Shown: positions 37,267-44,758 of the stretch, piece by piece
How the letters are laid out: each line of letters opens with the position of its first letter
Position numbering within the stretch: position 1 is the stretch's first letter
Origin: Arthrobacter sp. C9C5
Lineage (GTDB): Bacteria; Actinomycetota; Actinomycetes; Actinomycetales; Micrococcaceae
Length of the DNA stretch: 64,000 nt
Direction: 5' to 3'
NCBI RefSeq assembly: GCF_013359735.1
Contig: NZ_JABFMX010000005.1
Location: 124,001 to 188,000, forward strand
Position numbers and translations under genes: made by a program
Notes under the pieces: model-generated
The model's database searches: none
Told to the model about the DNA's origin: nothing
What the model saw: only the letters and a program-made list of their open reading frames with translations

Positions 37267-38606
37267 GCAAGCCGCATCTCCTGTACATCGCTTTCGCCTT
37301 TCCTCCGAGCACCGCCTCCTCGGTCTACCGCTGCACGGCGGTGGCTAACGCCCTCGCCGAGGACGGCTGGGACGTTACGGTGCTGACGCTGGACCGGGAT
37401 ATCTGGTCCGAAATCTCCGGAGTCGACCAGAAGCTTGCCGAATCGGTGGACCCGCGGATCCGGATTGTCCAGGTGGACGATGGCGGCTCCGAAGAGCTGG
37501 CCCGCGGTGACCTCCGTCGCTATTCCCGGTTGCGGATCGAGGCGCCTTACGTGTGGAAGGAAGTGGTGCGGCGCCGGGGCCGGAAGGACTTCCCGGAGGA
37601 TTTTCACGGCGCATGGCTTTCCCCGGCCAGCGAGGCGGCCCGGGCCGTCCATGCTGAAAAGCCGGTCGACCTGGTGATGGCGTCTGCGAGCCCCTATGTT
37701 GCCTTCGGCGTGGCCCGCAGCTTGCCGGGGGTGCCGTACATCATGGACTACCGCGACGCTTGGGCGTTCAACACCATCACCGGGGCGGAAGACTTCAGCC
37801 GGGGGAGCAGCCGAGGGAACCTGGAGGCCAAGTTCCTGGCCGAAGCCGCCGGATCGTGGTTTGTCAACGACCGGATCCGCGACGAATATACGGCCCGGTA
37901 CCCGGAGTCTGCAGCGACGATGCGGGTGGTCGCCAACGGCTTTGATCCCCAGCCGGGGCATGCGGCGCCCGCGGTCCGGCAGACCCGGAACCCGCGTTTC
38001 GGCTATCTAGGCACTCTCCAGTATGTCAACATGCCGATGACCGAGTTCCTGCAGGGGTGGGGCATGGCGTTTCCCGGCGCCGAGGCCCGGGCCACGGCGG
38101 TGTTCCGCGGGAAGCTCAGTGCCTCGGGTGCGGCCGGCGCGGAGATACTTGAGACTTTCGGTTCCGGAACCCCTAATGGCTTGCTCTACGAGGGGCCAAT
38201 TTCGAAGCGTGACGTGGCCCGGTTCTACGGCACGGTGGACGCGCTCCTGTTGCTGCTCTCTAGCGGGAAGTACGTGACGGGGGGCAAGACCGCGGAATAC
38301 CTTGCGACCGGACTGCCCATCGTGTCCGTGCACGATCTGGGTAATGCGGCCACGGAGCTTCTTCGGGACTACCCGCTGTGGTTCCCCGCCAAGGACCTGA
38401 CCCCGGATAGCATCGCCGCTGCCCTGCGGAAGTGTGCCGAAGCCCTGGCCGATCCGGACACCGCAGCGTGGGAGGCCGCCTGGAAGTATGGCCAGCAATT
38501 TGCCCGTAGCGCCATCCTGGCGCCGGTCATTTCCGATTTGCGTGAGCTCGTTGGCCACCCGCGGCAGAGAGCGCTCGCCGAAGATCAGAGGAACCCCCAG
38601 CAATGA
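37263..38606 (+). CDS. GT4-type glycosyltransferase
   Basis: The 447-residue GT-B protein begins MSKPHLLYIAFAFPPSTASSVYR at an ATG overlapping the preceding stop. The middle has MDYRDAWAFNTITG, VVANGFDPQ and FGYLGTLQYVNMPMTEFL, and the donor half has LLLLSSGKYVTGGKTAEYLATG, the typical GT4 GlcNAc/uronate transferase pattern in similar clusters. Position in a coupled run of glycosyltransferase genes supports a role in chain assembly. It overlaps the following hypothetical gene by ATGA. Confidence 0.82.
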   Translation: MSKPHLLYIAFAFPPSTASSVYRCTAVANALAEDGWDVTVLTLDRDIWSEISGVDQKLAESVDPRIRIVQVDDGGSEELARGDLRRYSRLRIEAPYVWKEVVRRRGRKDFPEDFHGAWLSPASEAARAVHAEKPVDLVMASASPYVAFGVARSLPGVPYIMDYRDAWAFNTITGAEDFSRGSSRGNLEAKFLAEAAGSWFVNDRIRDEYTARYPESAATMRVVANGFDPQPGHAAPAVRQTRNPRFGYLGTLQYVNMPMTEFLQGWGMAFPGAEARATAVFRGKLSASGAAGAEILETFGSGTPNGLLYEGPISKRDVARFYGTVDALLLLLSSGKYVTGGKTAEYLATGLPIVSVHDLGNAATELLRDYPLWFPAKDLTPDSIAAALRKCAEALADPDTAAWEAAWKYGQQFARSAILAPVISDLRELVGHPRQRALAEDQRNPQQ

Positions 38607-39097
38607 ACCAGACCCGCGATCTTCGCCTCGGCATCGTCCTGGGCTGCAGCCCGCACCCTCAGGCCACACTGGAAGACCTCTGGAGCCGCGCCTCGGATGC
38701 TGCCGAGCCTGCCGGTTTCCGGCTCAGCGGCACGGCCTTCTACGTCGCTGATCGGGGACAGGTGCCGGTTTCGCCGGATTCTGCGCTGGAGCTGGTGCCC
38801 CTCCCGCCGGTTGGCCCCGGGCGCCTCGACGCGGCCATCGGGGCAGTCGCCCGCAAAGGCGGTCCGCTCGGTGTGGCGGGGCGCCTGGCGCGCGATAACC
38901 GAGAGTCCCGCGTGCTCGCCAGGTCCATAGCGGGCAGGGCGGAGCTGCAGGCGGCGCTGCTGGCGGCCGACGTCGTCGTCGCTGCCGATGTTTCCGCCAA
39001 CCGGGCCGTCTGGCAGCTCAGGCGCCGAACTCCCGCCCCGCTGGTTCACGGCCCGATCGCCATGATGCACGCCCTGCGGCGGAAAGCGGAACACTGA
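38603..39097 (+). CDS. Hypothetical protein in the glycosyltransferase operon
   Basis: The 164-residue protein begins MNQTRDLRLGIVLGCSPHPQ. No membrane segment or signal peptide is visible, and I recognise no family. Its C-terminal part (AALLAADVVVAADVSANRAVWQL followed by TPAPLVHGPIAMM) has a Rossmann-like look similar to the acceptor half of GT-B enzymes, but the donor half is absent. The start overlaps the previous glycosyltransferase stop (ATGA), so it is translated with that enzyme and may be a partner subunit. That role is a guess. Confidence 0.6.
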   Translation: MNQTRDLRLGIVLGCSPHPQATLEDLWSRASDAAEPAGFRLSGTAFYVADRGQVPVSPDSALELVPLPPVGPGRLDAAIGAVARKGGPLGVAGRLARDNRESRVLARSIAGRAELQAALLAADVVVAADVSANRAVWQLRRRTPAPLVHGPIAMMHALRRKAEH

Positions 39098-39138
39098 GCA
39101 GCCCGGGTCGGCGATGCCGACTGTGGAATACTTGACGG

Positions 39139-39804
39139 GTGAGTCGCACCTGGATAGTCATACCGATGTACAACGAGGCCTCCGTCGTCGGCGGGGTGAT
39201 CGAGGGACTCCGCCAAGAGTTTCCCAACGTAGTGTGCATCGATGACGGCAGCAGCGATGGTTCGCAGGCTGTGGCCCGCCGGGCCGGCGCGGTGGTGGTC
39301 CAGCACCCGGTGAATCTGGGCCAGGGCGCTGCGCTGCAGACAGGCTTCGAGTACGCGCTCCAAGACCCCGAACTCGATTGCATCGTGACTTTTGACGCTG
39401 ACGGCCAACACCGGGTGGAGGACGCAAAAGCGATGGCTGACCGCATCCGGACGGGCGAAGCTGATTTGGTGCTGGGCTCTCGGTTCCTTGACGGCCGGAC
39501 CAAACTTTCCCCGGCAAAGCGGCTGGTTCTGCGGACGGCCGCGATCCAGTCGCGGCTGGCAACCGGAATGGCGCTCACCGATGCGCACAACGGGCTGCGC
39601 GCCATCGGGCCGGAGGTCGCCCGCAAGATCCACCTCACCCAGAACAGGATGGCCCACGCCTCGGAGCTGATCCACCAGGTGTCCGAGATCAACCCGCGCT
39701 GGGTGGAACACCCTGTCGAGATCATCTACACCGATTACTCCAAGGCAAAAGGCCAGTCGTTGCTGAACTCCGTCAATATCATCGCTGACCTTCTGTTTAG
39801 GTGA
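39139..39804 (+). CDS. DPM1-like GT2 glycosyltransferase
   Basis: The 221-residue protein starts at a GTG (MSRTWIVIPMYNEASVVGGV). It has the GT-A nucleotide site CIDDGSSDGS, HPVNLGQGAALQTGFEYAL and the DXD-type motif FDADGQH. It lacks the C-terminal membrane helices of longer DPM proteins. The enzyme is expected to attach a sugar to a polyprenyl phosphate, making a lipid-linked donor. The DUF2304-like gene begins four bases after its stop; such pairs are common and the small membrane protein is thought to help the transferase. Confidence 0.85.
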   Translation: MSRTWIVIPMYNEASVVGGVIEGLRQEFPNVVCIDDGSSDGSQAVARRAGAVVVQHPVNLGQGAALQTGFEYALQDPELDCIVTFDADGQHRVEDAKAMADRIRTGEADLVLGSRFLDGRTKLSPAKRLVLRTAAIQSRLATGMALTDAHNGLRAIGPEVARKIHLTQNRMAHASELIHQVSEINPRWVEHPVEIIYTDYSKAKGQSLLNSVNIIADLLFR

Positions 39805-39808
39805 GAAA

Positions 39809-40204
39809 TTGCAGATCATAGTCCAAATCGTCCTTGTCCTCGCCGTCATCATCGTCTCGCTGGCGCTCATGCGCGGCGGATCCAATGCCCGGCATCTGGC
39901 CATCCGCCGGATCATGCTGGTGATTTTCGCGTTCGTGGCCGCCCTGTCGATTTTCTTCCCCGAGCTGCTGACCGTGCTTGCCCGGGCCCTGGGCATTGGG
40001 CGCGGCACGGATCTTGTCCTCTACGGGCTGGTTGTCAGTTTCATGGTTTTCATGGCCACGACCTACCAGCGTTTCCGGCACATGGAAACCACGCTCACCC
40101 AGCTGTCACGCCGGATCGCGATTGACGAAACGCCGCGCCCCTGGCTAAAGGATGCGCAGCAGACGTCGGCGGTGTTCTCGGAGCGCATGCAGGAGACAGA
40201 GTGA
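39809..40204 (+). CDS. DUF2304 family small membrane protein
   Basis: The 131-residue protein starts at a TTG (39809) with GGTGAG just ahead. It has three hydrophobic segments (about 3-19, 30-48 and 65-80) and a polar C-terminal tail with ETTLTQLSRRIAIDE. This is the DUF2304 pattern, repeatedly adjacent to DPM1-like transferases in bacteria. It probably anchors or assists that enzyme at the membrane. Its end overlaps the acyltransferase gene by GTGA. Confidence 0.82.
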   Translation: MQIIVQIVLVLAVIIVSLALMRGGSNARHLAIRRIMLVIFAFVAALSIFFPELLTVLARALGIGRGTDLVLYGLVVSFMVFMATTYQRFRHMETTLTQLSRRIAIDETPRPWLKDAQQTSAVFSERMQETE

Positions 40205-41292
40205 CCGGTCTTCGTACCCGACCGGCCAGCGAAACGGCCGTAGGTGCGCCTCGCGACTACTCCCTGGACATCCTGAGGATTCTCAGCATTTCCGGCGTCG
40301 TAGCCATCCACCTCTTCGGCTACCTTGTTGGACACGCCGAGCCCCGCTCCCGGAACTGGTGGCTCGCGGCCGGCCTGGATATCCCCTTCATATGGGTTGT
40401 GCCGGTCTTCGTGATGATCTCCGGAGCCCTCCTGTTGGCGCCTGACAACCGCATCCTGGAACCGCGGTCGTTTTACCGGAAGCGGGCGGCGAGGCTTCTG
40501 CCCGCACTCGTTGCGTGGCACGTGATCTACCTCTTCGGAGTCCGGTGGCTGATGCGCGGCGAGGATCTGGCGCCGGCGCGGGTGGCGCAGCTGCTTCTTG
40601 ACGGTGCGGTCTTCACGCAGCTCTATTTCCTGTGGCTGATTCTGGGGCTTTACCTGGTTGCTCCGCTCCTCTCGGACTTCCTCCGGAACGGGGGGCCGCG
40701 GCGTGCGCCGATCCTTGCGGCTGCCCTGCTGGCGGTCACGGCACTGGCTTTCATGGCACCCGGAATCGCCTCATCTTTGGGCTTCGCCAGGCCGATCAGG
40801 CTGACTATCTTCACTCACTGGCTGCCGTACGTTGGCTACTTCGTGGCCGGCCGTGCCTTGCGGGACGTGCGGCTCAGCGGCCGGTCCCTCTACGCAGTTG
40901 TCGCGGCCGCCATTGCCCTGGCTGCACTCTGCCTCTGGCAGTACGGGCACCGGGAACAAGCCGGGCTCCTGAACGTGGTGGCACCGGTCAGCTACCTCTC
41001 GCTGACCGTAATGATGCTGTCCCTAGCGGTATTCCTCGCAGCCAAGTCCGTCTTCAGTCGCCTTAGGCCTACACCCGCGGCGGCGCGGCGGCTGGTCAGC
41101 CTGTCCCGGGCCTCCTTCGGAGTGTTCCTCATCCACCTGCTCGTCTTTGAGGTCATCAGGCTGAACGTGCCGGCGGTCTACGACGGCAGGTCGATGGTGG
41201 CTGGCGTCGCCAGCTACGCGGTCACCCTCGCCGTGAGCTTCGCCGTCTCTATCCTCGCGTCCCGCATTCGCTTCGTCCGGAACATTTTCTAG
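40201..41292 (+). CDS. Acyltransferase-3 family membrane protein
   Basis: The 363-residue protein has about ten hydrophobic segments. The N-terminal DYSLDILRILSISGVVAIHL motif with its histidine is diagnostic of the acyltransferase-3 (OafA/WecH-like) family, and the C-terminal ASFGVFLIHLLVFEVI is also typical. These enzymes acetylate or otherwise acylate sugars during polysaccharide export. Its position suggests O-acetylation of the local polymer. The start GTG overlaps the DUF2304 stop. Confidence 0.87.
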   Translation: MTGLRTRPASETAVGAPRDYSLDILRILSISGVVAIHLFGYLVGHAEPRSRNWWLAAGLDIPFIWVVPVFVMISGALLLAPDNRILEPRSFYRKRAARLLPALVAWHVIYLFGVRWLMRGEDLAPARVAQLLLDGAVFTQLYFLWLILGLYLVAPLLSDFLRNGGPRRAPILAAALLAVTALAFMAPGIASSLGFARPIRLTIFTHWLPYVGYFVAGRALRDVRLSGRSLYAVVAAAIALAALCLWQYGHREQAGLLNVVAPVSYLSLTVMMLSLAVFLAAKSVFSRLRPTPAAARRLVSLSRASFGVFLIHLLVFEVIRLNVPAVYDGRSMVAGVASYAVTLAVSFAVSILASRIRFVRNIF

Positions 41293-41372
41293 CGGCGGTT
41301 GCCCGTGGGTTGGGTGCTGCCGGCGGCGGCCCGGCGTGAGGCCGCAGCCTCCGGGTCTGGAATGATGGAGGG

Positions 41373-42518
41373 ATGACTGCCTTGCCCCGACTGCTCATCA
41401 TCTCCTTCTCACCGATCCGGTCAGACCCGCGCGTGCTCAAGCAGGTGGGTCTCTTCAGCGGTAAGTATCACCTCATTACCTGCGGTTACGGGGCCGCGCC
41501 GGATGGTGTAGACGAGCACTTCGCGTTGTCGCCTGATGCGGTCGGTTGGCCTTCGGACCGGATTGGGCTGCTGGGTCGCCGCTACCGGCGCGCGTACAAC
41601 AAGATGTCCGCGGTCCAGCAGGCACGAAGGCTGCTTGCAGGCATCTCCGTCGATGTCATCCTGGCGAACGATCTGAACACCCTGCCGTTGGCCTTGGAGC
41701 TGGAGCCGAAGTACGGGGTCCACTCGGACCTTCACGAGTTTGCGCCGAAGGAAAAGGACGATGACCTCAAGTGGCGCCTCTTCGTGGCCCCGTACATGCG
41801 GTGGCTCTGCCGCACCTACCTGCCCCGGGCCGGCTCTCTCACAACGGTCGCCCCGGGCATCGCCGCGCAGTACACCTTGGACTTCGGGGTCGCGGCAGAG
41901 GTGGTTACCAACGCCGCGCCCTTCGCGCCGGGAACACCCCAGCCTGTTGGCGAGACCATTAGGCTGATCCACAGCGCCGCGGGCCAGCGCTACCGGAAGC
42001 TGGAGAACCTCATCGAGGCGATGCGCAGCGCGCCGTCGGGGGTTGAACTGGACATGATCGTGATGCCCAACGAACCGGATTATGTTGCAGAACTGAAGCA
42101 GGTCGCAGCAGACGTACCTGCGGTGAAGTTCCGCGACCCCGTACCTTATGCCGAGCTCGTGCATACGCTGAGCGGCTATGACGTCTCGTTGGTCTTCCTT
42201 CCCCCGACGAACTTCAACATGGAAAACGCCCTGCCCAACAAGTTCTTCGAGGCGGTGCAGGCCCGTCTCGGAGTCATCGTGGGGCCGTCGCCGTCCATGG
42301 TGGAAATTGTCAAGCAGTACGGCTTTGGGACTGTCACCCCCGACTTCTCGCCGTCCGCGCTGGCGGAGACGATCCAGGCGCTGGACCGCGGACAAATCAT
42401 GGAGTGGAAGCGCGCGGCGGACCGGGCCGCCGAGCCGCTGGCAGCCGAATCCCAGCTCAGGATTTGGGAAGGTGCGATCCGTGCCTTGCTGCCAGCCTCC
42501 GAGTCAGCCGCGTCCTGA
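41373..42518 (+). CDS. GT4-like glycosyltransferase
   Basis: The 381-residue protein begins MTALPRLLIISFSPIRSDPR at an ATG with GGAGG upstream. The N-terminal half has ANDLNTLPLALEL and HSDLHEFAPKEKDD, and the C-terminal half has RLIHSAAGQRYRKLENLIEA and VFLPPTNFNMENALPNKFFEAV, the donor-pocket pattern of GT4 enzymes. It lies after an 80-bp gap from the acyltransferase gene, so it may have its own promoter. Specific sugar unknown. Confidence 0.8.
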   Translation: MTALPRLLIISFSPIRSDPRVLKQVGLFSGKYHLITCGYGAAPDGVDEHFALSPDAVGWPSDRIGLLGRRYRRAYNKMSAVQQARRLLAGISVDVILANDLNTLPLALELEPKYGVHSDLHEFAPKEKDDDLKWRLFVAPYMRWLCRTYLPRAGSLTTVAPGIAAQYTLDFGVAAEVVTNAAPFAPGTPQPVGETIRLIHSAAGQRYRKLENLIEAMRSAPSGVELDMIVMPNEPDYVAELKQVAADVPAVKFRDPVPYAELVHTLSGYDVSLVFLPPTNFNMENALPNKFFEAVQARLGVIVGPSPSMVEIVKQYGFGTVTPDFSPSALAETIQALDRGQIMEWKRAADRAAEPLAAESQLRIWEGAIRALLPASESAAS

Positions 42519-42521
42519 TCC

Positions 42522-44144
42522 GTGGAGGTATCGGACGGGACAATGGAGGAGCAGAACCCGACGCGGCGGAAGGGTTCGGCAGGCGCTGTGCTGATAGGCA
42601 GCACTGGCTGGGAACGACTCCCGTCTGTGGCAGGCAAGCCGCTGCGGTCCGTCGTTGCAGGTTGGTGGACAGTGGCACTCGTCGGCGCGGTAGCTTTTCT
42701 CTTTCGTCTCCTGCCGCTCACGAACTCCCACACAGTGGGCGGATTTCGAGGGTATGACGACGGAGTACATTACGCGTCGGGCGTATATCTGATTTCAGGG
42801 GCGCTCCCATATCGCGATTTTGTGCTGGTCCATCCGCCGGGGATCAGTGTGCTCATGGCGCCTTTTGCCTGGATAGGCAGCATAACTTCAGACCGCCTGG
42901 GAATCGGTCTCGCCAGGATTCTCTTTGTGATGATCGGGACTGCCAGCGCCGTGATCGTTGCGTCGCTGCTGAGGTCCCGCGGAGTCGCCGCAACCCTGAT
43001 CGGTGGCGGCCTTTATGCCGTTTGGACAGTAGCCAACATCGCCGAACGATCGATCATGCTCTCGGCGCTGTTGAACGTATGCCTGCTGCTCGCCTTGTTG
43101 CTTCTGCGAAAATATGAAAATGACCGCAGAGCGCGCTGGGCGTTACTGGCAGGTGCCATGTTGGGTCTGGGGCTTAGCTTCAAACTCTGGGCCATCATTC
43201 CGCTGGTTGTTGTGGCCCTCTTCGCCGTCGTGCGCTTCGGGCGCCGGGGATTGGTCACGTTTCTTGGCGGGGCGACTTCCTTGGTGCTGGTTGTGGTCGG
43301 GCCGTTCTTCCTCGCTGCGCCGCAGGAGATGTTTCAGGAAGTTGTTCTGGCCCAGCTCGGGCGCTCGGACGGATTGCGCAAAGGTATTGAGCTGCGGCTG
43401 CAAAATTTTGTTGGGTCGCCTGTGCCGGACATTCTGCTCTGGTCCTTGGTGTTGCTGGTGCTCGCCGCAGTTCTGGCGCCCTGGCTCAGTGCCATCCTTG
43501 AGCGGCAACCGTTCCTCAAATCCGACGATGCCCGATGGTGGTCCATTCTCGTTGTTGCCCAGTCAGCGGCCCTGCTGACCTCCGCCAGTTTCTTCGACCA
43601 CTATCCGAATTTTTCGGCACCCGCGATTGCCTTGACCTTGGGCGCCTTGGCCAGCTGGCTGGCCCGGATTTCCGGACGAAGGGCAGGACGGGCCGGACCG
43701 GCGATGGTAGCAATCATTGGCGTTGCGCTCCTGGCGCCGGTCGGAGTTGTAGGGTTTTCGCTGAAACCTGCCCCGTTGAAGGGTGTCAGCCAGACGGCGG
43801 TTGCCTCAGCGGTCGCAAAATATCAGTGCGTATGGTCCCCGTACGCTTATATGTCCATCGTCTCGAATTCTCTTACCCGTTCAGTGGCGAAAGGATGCGG
43901 CCCCCTGGTTGATTACTCCGGAGTGAAGATGATCATCGGACGCGGTCCGAAGGAGAGCGACGCCGTTAGTGCCCTTCGATTAACTGATCAGAACGAAGAG
44001 ACTAAGCTGGCGGGCGCGGATGCCGCCGTAGTCGGCGTTCCCCACTCCCGATATCTGATCACCAAAGGGATGGATCAAGTCCTGCGTTCACAGTTCAGGC
44101 TCACCATGCGCCGAGGCGCCCTGGAGGTATGGGTGCGGCGGTGA
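42522..44144 (+). CDS. Membrane glycosyltransferase-39-like protein
   Basis: The 540-residue protein has about eleven hydrophobic segments and a C-terminal soluble part. The first external loop contains GYDDGVHYASGVYLISG and VHPPGISVL, the acidic-residue pattern of GT-C enzymes (PMT/ArnT/GT39 type) that use lipid-linked sugar donors. The DPM1-like transferase nearby could supply such a donor. Start is uncertain: GTG at 42522 (three bases after the previous stop) or ATG at 42543. Its codons show more A/T at third positions than its neighbours, and an IS110 remnant follows within 150 bp, so it may be of foreign origin. Confidence 0.78.
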   Translation: MEVSDGTMEEQNPTRRKGSAGAVLIGSTGWERLPSVAGKPLRSVVAGWWTVALVGAVAFLFRLLPLTNSHTVGGFRGYDDGVHYASGVYLISGALPYRDFVLVHPPGISVLMAPFAWIGSITSDRLGIGLARILFVMIGTASAVIVASLLRSRGVAATLIGGGLYAVWTVANIAERSIMLSALLNVCLLLALLLLRKYENDRRARWALLAGAMLGLGLSFKLWAIIPLVVVALFAVVRFGRRGLVTFLGGATSLVLVVVGPFFLAAPQEMFQEVVLAQLGRSDGLRKGIELRLQNFVGSPVPDILLWSLVLLVLAAVLAPWLSAILERQPFLKSDDARWWSILVVAQSAALLTSASFFDHYPNFSAPAIALTLGALASWLARISGRRAGRAGPAMVAIIGVALLAPVGVVGFSLKPAPLKGVSQTAVASAVAKYQCVWSPYAYMSIVSNSLTRSVAKGCGPLVDYSGVKMIIGRGPKESDAVSALRLTDQNEETKLAGADAAVVGVPHSRYLITKGMDQVLRSQFRLTMRRGALEVWVRR

Positions 44145-44279
44145 ACCGCGTCGGACGCCTGCGGCCACCCGCTGAACGATCAGGCGTCTTCCATGAACTG
44201 TCAGCCGGGCAATAACGCGGGGCAGGTGGACCTCCGAGTGAAACGTGGGTGAGTAAGGCAGCTCCACATGACCCGGAAG

Positions 44280-44612
44280 CCCGGTCGTGGTAGTGGCGCC
44301 CAGGGACCGCGACGCGCCCGAGGAGTGATCCGAGGGGACGAGACCAAGGTAAGCGCCGATCGTAGAGCCGGTGAAGCGGGTCCAGCGGCCGATTCCACCG
44401 CGAGGCCAAAAGCGCTCAGCACCGAAATACCGCGCGGTCGTCCTCGCGGGTCCACATCAAGTCCGGGCAAGGCAACCCGGACACCCACTCCGCGGTCCCG
44501 GCATCGTTGGCGGCCAGACTCCGTCCCAATATCTCGCGGGTCTCGCGGTCGATGGCACAGCCCTTCACGCCGCGCGGGAGACATCGAAACTGACGGAAGT
44601 ACGCGTATTCAT
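44280..44612 (-). pseudogene. Eroded IS110-family transposase
   Basis: On the minus strand an N-terminal piece begins at an ATG (44612) as MNTRTSVSFDVSRAA, shifts frame, and continues VKGCAIDRETREILGRSL then EWVSGLPCPDL. After a jump in frame, a C-terminal piece near 44280-44390 reads WTRFTGSTIGAYLGLVPS and HSSGASRSLGATTTTG. These are the IS110 amino-terminal and the GLVPSE...GSITKTG-type motifs. About two thirds of the protein is missing. No intact terminal repeats were recognised. The remaining 44145-44279 and 44613-44758 hold nothing I can name. Confidence 0.72.
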
Positions 44613-44758
44613 GACTGGGACGTCCAGACATTCAAATGTGCTCTACCAGGCCACACCCGCACCAAGCTGCGGAGAAGAACCCGGATCTGCAACCCACGAA
44701 CCGCTTTGACCCCGAGGTTCCAGGCCCGCGTCGTTCCGGCCACCACACTTCATGTCGT

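Noticed and set aside
44145..44758. Several open frames of 70-160 codons in this gap
   Set aside because: They overlap the IS110 remnant in other frames and their translations are low-complexity Arg/Pro-rich; only the transposase fragments show family motifs.
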